Assembly: GCF_006715495.1 (NCBI RefSeq)
Contig: NZ_VFNI01000002.1
Coordinates: 248,001-312,000, forward strand
DNA: 64,000 nucleotides
DNA from: Herbaspirillum sp. SJZ106
GTDB taxonomy: Bacteria; Pseudomonadota; Gammaproteobacteria; Burkholderiales; Burkholderiaceae_D
Reading direction: 5' to 3'
The translations under genes and the position numbers were made by a program. The notes beneath the pieces are model-generated. The model worked only from the letters and a program-made list of their open reading frames with translations. It did no database searches and had not been told where the DNA came from. Positions within the stretch are counted from its first letter, which is position 1. Each line of letters starts with the position of its first letter. This document shows positions 17,826 through 26,227 of this stretch, piece after piece.

Positions 17826-18836
17826 TTACGGCTTGAAGCCGTTGGGGTTCATCTGTTGCCAGCGCCATGAGTCGGCGCATATGGCATCCAAGCCTCGTTG
17901 GGCTTCCCAGCCCAGCTTGCGCTTTGCTGCGGCGGGGTTGGCGTAATATTCGGCAATGTCGCCCGGGCGGCGCTCGGCGATGATGTAGGGCAGTGTTTTG
18001 CCGCAGGCCTTCTCATAGGCCTTGACCACGTCCAGCACGCTGTGGCCGGTGCCGGTGCCGAGGTTGATGGCGAAGCATTGCGGTTCGGTCAGTGTTTGCA
18101 GCGCAGCCAGGTGTCCGGTTGCCAGGTCGACCACGTGAATGAAATCGCGTACGCCGGTGCCGTCGGGCGTCGGGTAGTCGCCGCCCCAGATGTTGAGCCG
18201 CTCGCGGCGGCCGATGGCGACTTGCGCCACGAACGGCATCAGGTTGTTGGGGATGCCGTCGGGGTCTTCGCCGATCAGGCCGCTTTCATGCGCGCCGACC
18301 GGATTGAAGTAGCGCAACAGGGCGATCTTCCAGTCGGGATGCGCGCGGTAGCAGTCGCGCAAGATGTCTTCGACCATCATCTTGCTGCGGCCGTAGGGAC
18401 TGCTGGCCGCCAGCGGGTGGTCTTCGTCCAGCGGCAGATATTGGGGAGGGGCGTAGACCGTGGCCGACGAACTGAAGACAATGGTCTTGACGCCCGTGGC
18501 TTCCATGGCCTCCAGCAGGCGCACGGTGCCTAGGACGTTGTTGTCGTAGTACATGAGCGGTTGCTCGACCGATTCGCCGACGGCCTTCAGGCCGGCGAAG
18601 TGGATCACCGCCTCGCATTTGAATTCGCGCAGCACGCTCTCCAGCTGTTCGCGGTTGCGGACGTCGCCTTTGACCAGCGATACGGACTTGCCCGCGATTT
18701 TCTGGACGCGGGCGACCGCTTCCGGGCTGCTGTTGCAGAAATTGTCGAAGACGACGACTTCGTGGCCTGCCTTGAGCAGTTCCACGCAGGTATGCGAGCC
18801 GATATAGCCGGCGCCGCCGGTGACGAGGATGTTCAT
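17826..18836 (-). CDS. galE: UDP-glucose 4-epimerase
   Basis: A 336-residue extended [23 protein letters not shown] is the classic GalE start; [23 protein letters not shown] and [13 protein letters not shown] (Y-x3-K) follow, and [18 protein letters not shown] is GalE-specific. It interconverts UDP-glucose and UDP-galactose in the cytosol. The start at 18836 is the point where GalE homology begins; an in-frame TTG at 18863 would run into the end of rfbG. It shares the nucleotide-sugar operon. Confidence 0.95.
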   Translation of the reverse strand: MNILVTGGAGYIGSHTCVELLKAGHEVVVFDNFCNSSPEAVARVQKIAGKSVSLVKGDVRNREQLESVLREFKCEAVIHFAGLKAVGESVEQPLMYYDNNVLGTVRLLEAMEATGVKTIVFSSSATVYAPPQYLPLDEDHPLAASSPYGRSKMMVEDILRDCYRAHPDWKIALLRYFNPVGAHESGLIGEDPDGIPNNLMPFVAQVAIGRRERLNIWGGDYPTPDGTGVRDFIHVVDLATGHLAALQTLTEPQCFAINLGTGTGHSVLDVVKAYEKACGKTLPYIIAERRPGDIAEYYANPAAAKRKLGWEAQRGLDAICADSWRWQQMNPNGFKP

Positions 18837-18871
18837 GGGTGCTTCCGATTCTGAAAACCGCAACAGGGCGA

Positions 18872-19948
18872 TTATGTCAGACTCTGGTAGAAAGCGATCT
18901 GGTTCTCGGAGAGCGCGCGCAGGTCCTCATTGTTGAGGTAGCCGGCGTACCATTGCGCCGTCAGCTCCAGCGCCGTATAGAGCTCCATCCTGGGGATCCA
19001 GTCCAGGCGCTGGCGCGCCTTGGAGATGTCCAGACGCAGGAAAGCCGCCTCGTGCGGCGCATGCGGCTGCGGTTCCAGGCGCACCTCGACCGGCGTCACG
19101 TCGTTCTTCTGCAGCGAATGGTTGAAGGTGGCGCACAACTGGCTGACGGTCTGCAGATCGGTATCGGCCGGGCCGAAGTTCCAGCCTTCGGCATACTTGT
19201 TGCCGTGCTCGTAGAGCAACTGGCCGATCTGCAGGTAGCCCGACAGCGGCTCCAGCACGAACTGCCAGGGGCGCACCGCATGCGGGTTGCGGATATTGAC
19301 CGGTTCATCTTTTTCCAGCGCGCGGATGAAGTCGGGAATCAGGCGGTCGGCCGCGAAGTCGCCGCCGCCGATGACGTTGCCTGCGCGCACGCTGGCGATG
19401 CCGGTCTGGTTGTCGGGGGCCTTGGCGAAAAAGGAGCGGCGGTAGGCTGAGGTGACCAGTTCGGCCGCGCCCTTGCTGCTGCTGTAGGGATCGTGCCCGC
19501 CCATCGGGTCATCCTCGCGGTAGCCCCACAGCCATTCGCGGTTTTCATAGCATTTGTCGCTGGTGACCACCACCACCGAGCGCACGCTGGGCGTGTTGCG
19601 CACGGCTTCGAGCACATGCGCGGTGCCCATCACGTTGGTGGCGTAGGTGTCGAGCGGGGTCAGGTAGGAGTCGCGCACCAGCGGCTGCGCCGCCAGGTGG
19701 AACACGATGTCGGGCTGGACGGCGGCCATGGTTTCGGCCACGTGCCGGGCGTCGCGCACGTCGCCGGTCGTGGTTTGCACGCAATTTTGCAGGCGTGCGA
19801 GATGGAACAGGCTGGGATTGGTCGGCGCAGGCAGGGAATAGCCGCTGACTTTCGCCCCCATGAGGTGCAGCCACAACGTCAGCCAACTGCCCTTGAAGCC
19901 CGTATGTCCGGTTACGAAAACGCGCTTGTCGCGCCAAAAGTTAGCCAT
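18872..19948 (-). CDS. rfbG: CDP-glucose 4,6-dehydratase
   Basis: A 358-residue SDR starting MANFWRDKRVFVTGHTGFKGSWL, the distinctive start of RfbG/AscB/DdhB. FHLAAQPLVRDSY, VTSDKCYENREW and DPYSSSKGAAELV carry the active-site S/T-D-K/E and Y-x3-K residues, and RAGNVIGGGDFAADRLIPD is family-specific. It converts CDP-glucose from RfbF to CDP-4-keto-6-deoxyglucose. Its gene is first in the minus-strand operon, away from rfbF on the opposite strand, so the pathway is split between two transcripts. Confidence 0.94.
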   Translation of the reverse strand: MANFWRDKRVFVTGHTGFKGSWLTLWLHLMGAKVSGYSLPAPTNPSLFHLARLQNCVQTTTGDVRDARHVAETMAAVQPDIVFHLAAQPLVRDSYLTPLDTYATNVMGTAHVLEAVRNTPSVRSVVVVTSDKCYENREWLWGYREDDPMGGHDPYSSSKGAAELVTSAYRRSFFAKAPDNQTGIASVRAGNVIGGGDFAADRLIPDFIRALEKDEPVNIRNPHAVRPWQFVLEPLSGYLQIGQLLYEHGNKYAEGWNFGPADTDLQTVSQLCATFNHSLQKNDVTPVEVRLEPQPHAPHEAAFLRLDISKARQRLDWIPRMELYTALELTAQWYAGYLNNEDLRALSENQIAFYQSLT

Positions 19949-20400
19949 CAGGCAGCCTCATACACGTATTGCGGAGAGTCGTTTGAGTGCAGAGGCGAGA
20001 ATGCGGTGCTGCACGCGGACGACCGGTAAAAGCAGTGTTGCAGGCCTTCCTGTTTTTCCGCGCCGATGTCACGTTTCCCTGCGAAACCACGACTGCATGG
20101 TTATGGTTGCTCTTCCCTCGCAGTGGCGCCTTGCGGCATCGACTGCGACGGTCAGATTAGAACATGGGGTTTTTGCGCTTCATGCGAGAATCAGGAGGGT
20201 ATTTGTCATCTAATCCCGGCGTATATCTTTGCGCCAACAAAAATTTACTTCCGACACCGCCGGAAATCCGGGGGAAGCCAGCAGGGGAGCGGCTTTGACA
20301 GGGTAATGGTGGAACGGGGTGTATCGCCATCTGCGGTGGTATGCCGCAGCTGCAGCCAGCACCGCCAGCATCCGGATTGATGTGGCGGCCTGGATTTCAG
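19949..20400. other. 452-base intergenic region upstream of the rfbG operon
   Basis: No convincing gene. It must contain the promoter of rfbG on the minus strand and the 3' end region of ttcA. GC is mixed, with an AT-rich patch around 20150-20260. I see no clear -10/-35 pair and no strong hairpin terminator for ttcA. Short open frames across it have no ribosome sites or recognisable residues. Confidence 0.5.
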
Positions 20401-21393
20401 TCAGTCGGAGGGAAACAGCGAAATGATTTGCGAACCGAATGCATTGTCGGCCGCCAGGCCGGCGCCGGTGCTGCAGGGTTCCTCGTCGAAGGCGATGTCG
20501 CCGTTGGCGTCGGCCTCGCCACTGGCTTGCAGCGCGGCAAAACCGAACAGGTCGCGGTCCATCAGGTGCGAGGGCACCACGGTCGACAGCGCCGAGAAGA
20601 TGTTGTCGACCCGGCCCGGGAATTTCTTTTCCCATTCGCGCATCAGGCCCTTGATCTGCTTGCGTTGCAGGTTCTCCTGGCTGCCGCACAGGTCGCAGGG
20701 GATGATGGGGAACTGCTTGATATCGGCGTAGCGGATCAGGTCGGCTTCTTTCACATAGGCCAGCGGGCGGATCACGATTTGCTTGCCATCGTCGGACTGC
20801 AGCTTGGGCGGCATGCCCTTCAGCTTGGCGCCGAAGAACATGTTGAGGAAGAAGGTTTCCAGGATGTCATCGCGATGGTGGCCCAGCGCCACCTTGGTGG
20901 CGCCCAGCTCGGTGGCGACCCGGTACAGGATGCCCCGGCGCAGGCGCGAGCACAGTGCGCAGGTGGTCTTACCTTCAGGTACCACGCGCTTGACGATGCT
21001 GTAGGTATCCTGGTTTTCGATGTGGTAAGGCACGCCGAGCTTTTCCAGGTAGGCCGGCAGCACGTCGGCCGGAAAATTGGGTTGTTTCTGGTCGAGGTTG
21101 ACGGCGACGATGTCGAAATGGATCGGCGCGCGCTCGCGCAGCGTCAGCAGGATGTCCAGCAGCGCATAGCTGTCCTTGCCGCCCGAGAGGCAGACCATGA
21201 CCTTGTCGCCGTCCTCGATCATGTTGAAGTCGCCGATGGCCTGGCCGACCTGGCGGCACAGCCGCTTGTGCAGCTTGTTGTTCTCGTAGGCGATCTTCTC
21301 CGCTTTCTTGGCGCCGATGGCGGCCTGGTCGGATGCGTCGCCAGCAGGGAGGGCGGCGGAGGTGTCGGCGGAGGGATGGAGTCGGTCGTTCAT
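20401..21393 (-). CDS. ttcA: tRNA 2-thiocytidine(32) synthetase
   Basis: A 330-residue enzyme that thiolates C32 of some tRNAs, using ATP and an iron-sulfur cluster. [16 protein letters not shown] is the PP-loop (SGGKDS), and the [10 protein letters not shown] and [11 protein letters not shown] pairs are the TtcA cluster cysteines. [18 protein letters not shown] is family-specific. The start at 21393 ([10 protein letters not shown]) is where the TtcA N terminus begins; the frame stays open upstream without homology. It lies 20 bases after folB on the same strand and probably shares its transcript. Confidence 0.95.
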   Translation of the reverse strand: MNDRLHPSADTSAALPAGDASDQAAIGAKKAEKIAYENNKLHKRLCRQVGQAIGDFNMIEDGDKVMVCLSGGKDSYALLDILLTLRERAPIHFDIVAVNLDQKQPNFPADVLPAYLEKLGVPYHIENQDTYSIVKRVVPEGKTTCALCSRLRRGILYRVATELGATKVALGHHRDDILETFFLNMFFGAKLKGMPPKLQSDDGKQIVIRPLAYVKEADLIRYADIKQFPIIPCDLCGSQENLQRKQIKGLMREWEKKFPGRVDNIFSALSTVVPSHLMDRDLFGFAALQASGEADANGDIAFDEEPCSTGAGLAADNAFGSQIISLFPSD

Positions 21394-21413
21394 GGTGCTG
21401 CCCGTTGGTTGGT

Positions 21414-21809
21414 TCAGTTGTCGCGTTTGATGCGGAAGACTTCCACTCCGACCGCGTCGCAGTCGGGGTAGACATCCGGCTTTTCGGTCGACACGCGTGC
21501 CGCGCGCACTTTCGGATGCGCCAGCATGGCGGCGACCACGTCGTCGCACAGGGTTTCCTGCAGGTGGATGTGGCCCTGAGCCATGCGGCGGGCGATGGTG
21601 GAGCGGATGAAATCGTAGTCCACCACTTCATCCAGCAAGTCGGCCTTGGGCGTCGAGTCGGCCAGCGGGATGAACAGGTCGACGTTGATCAGGATGCGCT
21701 GCTCGCCCTTCTTCTCGAATTCGTGCACGCCGATGTTGATGAGCACTTCATAGTTGCGCAGGAACAGGCGGCGGCAATCTTGCAGGGACGGATGGAACAA
21801 TGCGAGCAT
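21414..21809 (-). CDS. folB: Dihydroneopterin aldolase
   Basis: A 131-residue protein of FolB length. [31 protein letters not shown] is shortened here to its key parts: the IGVHEFEK motif with the catalytic glutamate region and the later [11 protein letters not shown]. It cleaves 7,8-dihydroneopterin to 6-hydroxymethyl-dihydropterin in folate synthesis. The adjacent upstream gene is a short-chain reductase with FolM-like cofactor motif (18-base gap), which supports a pterin operon together with ttcA downstream. Confidence 0.92.
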   Translation of the reverse strand: MLALFHPSLQDCRRLFLRNYEVLINIGVHEFEKKGEQRILINVDLFIPLADSTPKADLLDEVVDYDFIRSTIARRMAQGHIHLQETLCDDVVAAMLAHPKVRAARVSTEKPDVYPDCDAVGVEVFRIKRDN

Positions 21810-21827
21810 GATAAGAAAGGAAAGAGA

Positions 21828-22607
21828 TTATTTCGCCACGAACATGACGTCGCGCGAAAGGGGGAGCAAATGCTGGCCGCCATCGACCAGCAAGGTGGCG
21901 CCGGTAACTGCCGGCGCCGAGGCGACGTAGCAGACCGCGGCGGCGATGTCGTCGGGCGTGCTGCTCTTGCCCAATGGCGTGACCTGGTGGGCGCGGCCGA
22001 ACTCTTCGGCCGTCTGGTCGCCTGAGGCCATCGTGATGCCAGGCGCCACGCCGACCACCCGCACGCGCGGCGCCAGCGCTTGCGCCAGCAGCGTGGTGGC
22101 GCTGTGCAGCGCGGCCTTGGACAGCGTGTACGACAGGTAGTCGGGGTTGGGATTGTACAGTTTCTGGTCCAGCAGGTTGACCACCACCGACTGCCCGCCC
22201 TCGGGCGTGGCCTCGAACAGCGCCTGCGCCAGCAATACCGGGGCGCCGACGTTGGCGCACATGTGGCGCATCAGGCGCGCATTGCCGAAACTGGCGGCAT
22301 CGTCGAAATCGAACAGGGAGGCGTTGTTGACCACGCACGACACGCGCCCCAGCGGCGCGGCCTGTTGCAACAAGCCGCGCACTTCCTCCTCGTTGCCCAG
22401 TTCGCAGCGCACCCCCAGCGCGCGGCGTCCCAGCGCCTCGATCTCGCGCACCACGTCATCGGCTTCGTCGCGCGAGCGGTTGTAATGCACGGCCACATCC
22501 CAGCCGGCATGCGCCAGCGCCAGCGCGATGTGGCGGCCGATGCGGCGCGCGGCGCCGGTGACCAGGGCTACGCGTGGGGCGGTGCGGGAATAGGGTTGGG
22601 ATGTCAT
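21828..22607 (-). CDS. Short-chain dehydrogenase, FolM / pteridine reductase-like
   Basis: A 259-residue classical SDR starting MTSQPYSRTAPRVALVTGAARRIG. The TGAARRIG turn, with arginines in the cofactor loop instead of the usual TGxxxGIG, is the TGX3RXG motif of pteridine reductases. NNASLF, a Tyr-Lys pair in YLSYTLSKAAL and VAPGITMAS follow. Position directly upstream of folB supports a role as dihydromonapterin or pteridine reductase. The start at 22607 is preferred to an in-frame upstream one that would overlap the divergent gene at 22630. Substrate is inferred. Confidence 0.75.
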   Translation of the reverse strand: MTSQPYSRTAPRVALVTGAARRIGRHIALALAHAGWDVAVHYNRSRDEADDVVREIEALGRRALGVRCELGNEEEVRGLLQQAAPLGRVSCVVNNASLFDFDDAASFGNARLMRHMCANVGAPVLLAQALFEATPEGGQSVVVNLLDQKLYNPNPDYLSYTLSKAALHSATTLLAQALAPRVRVVGVAPGITMASGDQTAEEFGRAHQVTPLGKSSTPDDIAAAVCYVASAPAVTGATLLVDGGQHLLPLSRDVMFVAK

Positions 22608-22629
22608 AAGTTCAAATACAATACGGCCC

Positions 22630-23790
22630 ATGCAATTGCAATTACCTGAACCAGGCGCCGATGCACAGGCCGCCTCACAAGCCCTCCGGCAACTGATCGC
22701 TGGCGAGATCGCCGCAGCGGGCGGCTGGATATCATTCGAGCGCTACATGGAGCTGGCGCTGTATGCGCCGCAATTCGGCTATTACAGCGGCGGCGCGGCC
22801 AAATTGGGCAAAGACGGTGATTTTACAACCGCCCCGGAAATTTCGCCGCTGTTTGGCGCGACTTTGGCGCATTTGGCGACAGAACTGATCGCAACCAGTG
22901 GATCGATTGCCAATGTTTTCCTCGAATTCGGGGCCGGCACCGGCAAATTGGCGTTCGACATCCTGTCGGAACTGAAATCCCGCAACCAGCTGCCGCAACA
23001 ATATTTCATTGTGGAAATATCGGCCCAGCTGCGCGCGCGCCAGCGCGAAACGCTGGGGGAATTCGCTGCGCTGGTTGTATGGCTGGATGCCTTGCCGGAA
23101 AGTTTTTCCGGCATCGTGCTGGGCAACGAGGTGCTGGACGCCATGCCGGTGCGCCTGGCGGTCAAGGCGGACGGCATCTGGCTGGAGCGTGGCGTGGCCG
23201 TCAATGCCGAGGGCGCCTTCGTATTTGCCGACCGCGCCGTGGATGGGGTGCCGGTGGCGCAGATCCCCGACGCCGAGGCATTGCCCGAGGGTTACCTGAC
23301 CGAACTGGCGCCGGTGGCCATCGGTTTCATGCGCACGCTGGCGGGCATGATCGCGCGCGGCGCAGGCGCCGTGGCGATCTTGCCGGACTACGGTTTCCCG
23401 GCGGCCGAATACTATCTGGATGACCGCTCGCAGGGCACGCTGATGTGCCATTACCGCCACCATGCGCATCCCGACCCTTTCTACCTGCCGGGGCTGCAGG
23501 ACATCACCGCCCACGTCGATTTCACCGCCATGGCGGTGGCCGCCGTGGAAGCGGGCGCGGAAGTGCTGGCCTATGCCAGCCAGGGCGCTTTCCTGCTCAA
23601 CGCCGGCATCGGCGAACTGCTGCTGCGCACCTCGCCGGAGGCTAGCCTGCAATATCTGCCGCAAGCCAACGCCATGCAGAAACTGATTTCACCCGCCGAG
23701 ATGGGCGAGCTGTTCAAGGTGCTGGCCATCGGCAAGAACGTGGAGTGGCCACAGCGCATGCTGCGCCATGACCGCACCCACCGCCTGTGA
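22630..23790 (+). CDS. MidA/NDUFAF7-family SAM-dependent methyltransferase
   Basis: A 386-residue protein. ISFERYMELALYAPQFGYYSG, KLGKDGDFTTAPEISPLFG and FLEFGAGTGKLAFDIL are the defining motifs of the DUF185/MidA family; GNEVLDAMPV and LPDYGFPAAEYY follow. The eukaryotic member methylates an arginine of a complex I subunit; the bacterial substrate is not settled. It is transcribed divergently from the FolM-like gene with only 22 bases between start codons, so each promoter must lie inside or overlap the other gene. Confidence 0.88.
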   Translation: MQLQLPEPGADAQAASQALRQLIAGEIAAAGGWISFERYMELALYAPQFGYYSGGAAKLGKDGDFTTAPEISPLFGATLAHLATELIATSGSIANVFLEFGAGTGKLAFDILSELKSRNQLPQQYFIVEISAQLRARQRETLGEFAALVVWLDALPESFSGIVLGNEVLDAMPVRLAVKADGIWLERGVAVNAEGAFVFADRAVDGVPVAQIPDAEALPEGYLTELAPVAIGFMRTLAGMIARGAGAVAILPDYGFPAAEYYLDDRSQGTLMCHYRHHAHPDPFYLPGLQDITAHVDFTAMAVAAVEAGAEVLAYASQGAFLLNAGIGELLLRTSPEASLQYLPQANAMQKLISPAEMGELFKVLAIGKNVEWPQRMLRHDRTHRL

Positions 23791-23800
23791 AGGAGCGCGC

Positions 23801-23995
23801 GTGATACGCTGGGTTGTCGTGATTTTTCTCGCCGTGATCGTGTTTTCGTCGCTGCTGCCCTGGCTGGAAAAGCTGGGCATCGGCCGTTTGCCGGGCGACT
23901 TGCGTTTCCGCCTGTTCGGCCGCACCTTCTCGTTGCCGTTCGCTTCGACTATCTTGTTGTCGACGGTGGTGTTCATCCTGGCGAAGATCTTGTAA
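23801..23995 (+). CDS. DUF2905 family small membrane protein
   Basis: A 64-residue protein with GTG start at 23801 preceded by GGAG. It has two predicted membrane segments (about residues 3-20 and 43-62) flanking LEKLGIGRLPGDLRFRLFGRT, a conserved feature of the DUF2905 family. Function is unknown. It lies 10 bases after the MidA-like gene and 17 bases before the response regulator, so it is probably co-transcribed with both. Confidence 0.82.
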   Translation: MIRWVVVIFLAVIVFSSLLPWLEKLGIGRLPGDLRFRLFGRTFSLPFASTILLSTVVFILAKIL

Positions 23996-24012
23996 AAGAG
24001 CGCGGAGCGGAT

Positions 24013-24669
24013 ATGCGGGTATTGCTGGTGGAAGACGATCCCATGGTGGGCGAAGCGGTGCGCAAGGGTTTGCGCCAGGACGGTTTCGCCATCGACTGGG
24101 TGCAGGACGGCAAGTCGGCCGACGCCGCCTTGCGCAACGAAGACTACGCCATGCTGCTGCTCGACCTCGGCCTGCCGCACAAGGATGGGCTGGCGGTCTT
24201 GAAGACCCTGCGCGAGCGCGGCAACCGCATCCCGGTACTGATCACCACCGCACGCGATGCCGTGGCCGACCGCGTGGCAGGCCTGGATGCCGGCGCCGAC
24301 GATTACCTGATCAAGCCGTTCGACCTGGAAGAACTCGGCGCCCGCATGCGCGCGCTGCTGCGCCGCCAGTCCGGCCGCGCCGACAGCCTGGTGCAGGTGC
24401 GCGAGGTGGTCTTGAACCCCGCCACCCATGAAGTCACCGTGGCCGGCCAGCCGGTCAACCTGTCGGCCCGCGAGTTCACCCTGCTGCATGCCTTCATGGA
24501 CCGCCCCGGCGTGGTGCTGTCGCGCGCCCAGCTGGAAGAAAAGCTCTACGGCTGGGACGACAGCATCGAAAGCAATGCCGTCGAAGTGCACATCCACGCG
24601 CTGCGCAAGAAGGTCGGCAGCGACTTCATCAAGAATGTGCGCGGCGTCGGCTATCTGGTGCCGGCATGA
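24013..24669 (+). CDS. OmpR-family response regulator, PmrA/QseB-like
   Basis: A 218-residue two-domain regulator. The receiver domain (1-115) has the acidic pair D8-D9, the phospho-acceptor D51 in LLLDLGLPHKDG, T83 in ITTARDA and K105 in LIKPFDL. The C-terminal winged helix (about 125-215) contains LSAREFTLLHAFM and SNAVEVHIHALRKKVGSDFI, the DNA-recognition part that is nearly the QseB/PmrA sequence. It overlaps the sensor kinase gene by 4 bases. A PmrA-box-like site lies 1.4 kb downstream before the degQ-type gene. PmrA versus QseB cannot be separated by eye. Confidence 0.88.
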   Translation: MRVLLVEDDPMVGEAVRKGLRQDGFAIDWVQDGKSADAALRNEDYAMLLLDLGLPHKDGLAVLKTLRERGNRIPVLITTARDAVADRVAGLDAGADDYLIKPFDLEELGARMRALLRRQSGRADSLVQVREVVLNPATHEVTVAGQPVNLSAREFTLLHAFMDRPGVVLSRAQLEEKLYGWDDSIESNAVEVHIHALRKKVGSDFIKNVRGVGYLVPA

Positions 24670-25997
24670 ACTCGATGCGCAACAAGCTGCTGCTGTGGCT
24701 CGGGCTGGGACTGTTCTCCATCATCGTGGCCGCCGGCGTCGGGCTGTATTTCCAGGCGCGCGGCGAGGCCAACCAGATCTTCGATTACCAGATGCGCCAG
24801 ATCGCCGCCTCGCTGCCGCGGCAGGCTTTCTCGCCGATTTCGCCGGGGCAGCAACTGCCGGAACTGGAAGACGAGATCATGATGCAGATCTGGGACAGCA
24901 GCGGCACCGTCATTTACCACTCGCACGCGCGCGGCGCCATGCCGCGCCAGGCCGAGCTGGGTTTTGTGAACGTGCATGGGCCCAACGGCATGTGGCGCGT
25001 CTACAGCGCCCAGGTCGGCAGCACGGTGGTGCAGGTGGCGCAGCCGCAAAGCGCGCGCGACGAGATCGCCGCGCAGATGGCGGTCAAGACGGTGGCGCCG
25101 TTGTTCCTGCTGTTCCCGCTGATCGGCATCCTGGCGTGGCTGGCGGTCAGCCGTGGGCTGGCGCCGGTGCGGCGCGCGGCGGCCGAGGTGCAGGCGCGCG
25201 ACATGAATTCCCTGATGCCGATCGCCGACGTCGGCCTGCCGCAGGAAATCCAGCCCTTGACCCATGCGCTCAACGACCTGCTGGCGCGCCTGAAACAATC
25301 GACCGAGGCGCAGCGCGCCTTCGTGGCCGATGCCGCGCATGAACTGCGCACCCCGCTGACGGCCTTGCGCCTGCAGGCGCAACTGGCCGAACGCGCGGCC
25401 GATGAAGGCGAGCGCAAGGCCGCTTTTGCCGATTTGAAGAATGGCCTGGAGCGCGCCACGCACCTGGTGCATCAGTTGTTGACCCTGGCGCGCCAGGAGC
25501 CCGATGCGATGCGCTTCGCGCCGGTCGACCTGCGTGAGCTCCTGCGCGGCGTGGTGGCCGACCTGTCTTCGGTGGCCAGCGACGGAGATATCGACCTGGG
25601 GCTGTCCGGCGAGGATGGCGACGGCGGCCCGTTGATGGTGAGCGGCAATGCCGACGCCCTGCGCATCCTGTTCAACAACCTGGTCGACAACGCCTTGCGT
25701 TACACGCCGGCCGGCGGCGTGGTGGATGTGTCGTTGGCCATGCCGGAGCAAGGAAAATGCGCGGTGCTGATCCAGGACAGCGGCCCGGGCATCGCCGAGA
25801 GCGAGATGCCGCGCGTATTCGACCGCTTCTATCGCGCGCGTCGTCCGCAAGAGCAGAGCGCCGGCCGCGCCGCGTTCGGCAGCGGACTGGGGTTGGCCAT
25901 CGTGCGCCAGATCGCCGATTTGCATCGTGTGCCGGTGGAACTCAACAATACCGGCAAGGGACTGCAGGCGCGCGTCACGTTTGCGCTGCTGCCATAG
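24666..25997 (+). CDS. Sensor histidine kinase, PmrB/QseC-like
   Basis: A 443-residue inner-membrane kinase. The first helix is at about 8-28; a periplasmic domain of about 110 residues follows; the second helix is at about 143-163. The dimerisation domain carries the phospho-accepting H225 in DAAHELRTPL; the ATP-binding domain has NNLVDNALRYTP (N box), QDSGPGIAESEM (G1) and SGLGLAIVRQI (G2). It phosphorylates the regulator encoded just before it. The periplasmic domain has several acidic residues (ELEDE near 72), which could sense metal or cationic peptide, but this is speculation. Confidence 0.88.
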   Translation: MNSMRNKLLLWLGLGLFSIIVAAGVGLYFQARGEANQIFDYQMRQIAASLPRQAFSPISPGQQLPELEDEIMMQIWDSSGTVIYHSHARGAMPRQAELGFVNVHGPNGMWRVYSAQVGSTVVQVAQPQSARDEIAAQMAVKTVAPLFLLFPLIGILAWLAVSRGLAPVRRAAAEVQARDMNSLMPIADVGLPQEIQPLTHALNDLLARLKQSTEAQRAFVADAAHELRTPLTALRLQAQLAERAADEGERKAAFADLKNGLERATHLVHQLLTLARQEPDAMRFAPVDLRELLRGVVADLSSVASDGDIDLGLSGEDGDGGPLMVSGNADALRILFNNLVDNALRYTPAGGVVDVSLAMPEQGKCAVLIQDSGPGIAESEMPRVFDRFYRARRPQEQSAGRAAFGSGLGLAIVRQIADLHRVPVELNNTGKGLQARVTFALLP

Positions 25998-26108
25998 TTG
26001 ATTCGACGCGCAGTGTCGGGATGGTGAGAGACGCTGGAACCCGACCTTCGTCAGAGCTACGGTGTTCGGTGGACTGCGCCGGTTTGCCGCCTGCCGCTTT
26101 CTTCCTGC

Positions 26109-26139
26109 CTTAAGTTTGTCTTAATTTTCCCGCCTTAAT
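26109..26139 (+). promoter_or_regulatory. PmrA-box-like direct repeat upstream of the protease gene
   Basis: CTTAAG (26109-26114), five bases, then CTTAAT (26120-26125) fit the PmrA box pattern YTTAAK-N5-YTTAAK, and a third CTTAAT lies at 26134-26139. The repeats have an 11-base period, one helical turn, as expected for an OmpR-family dimer. They start about 115 bases upstream of the protease start, next to the genes for a PmrA/QseB-like system. Binding is inferred. Confidence 0.62.
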
Positions 26140-26227
26140 CTTCACTCCAACGGTCGAGCAGCCGCGGCATCCCAAGCCATCAGCTGCCGGGCCACCGATA
26201 TTTCTCTGGAAAGCAAAGGAGTGCATG

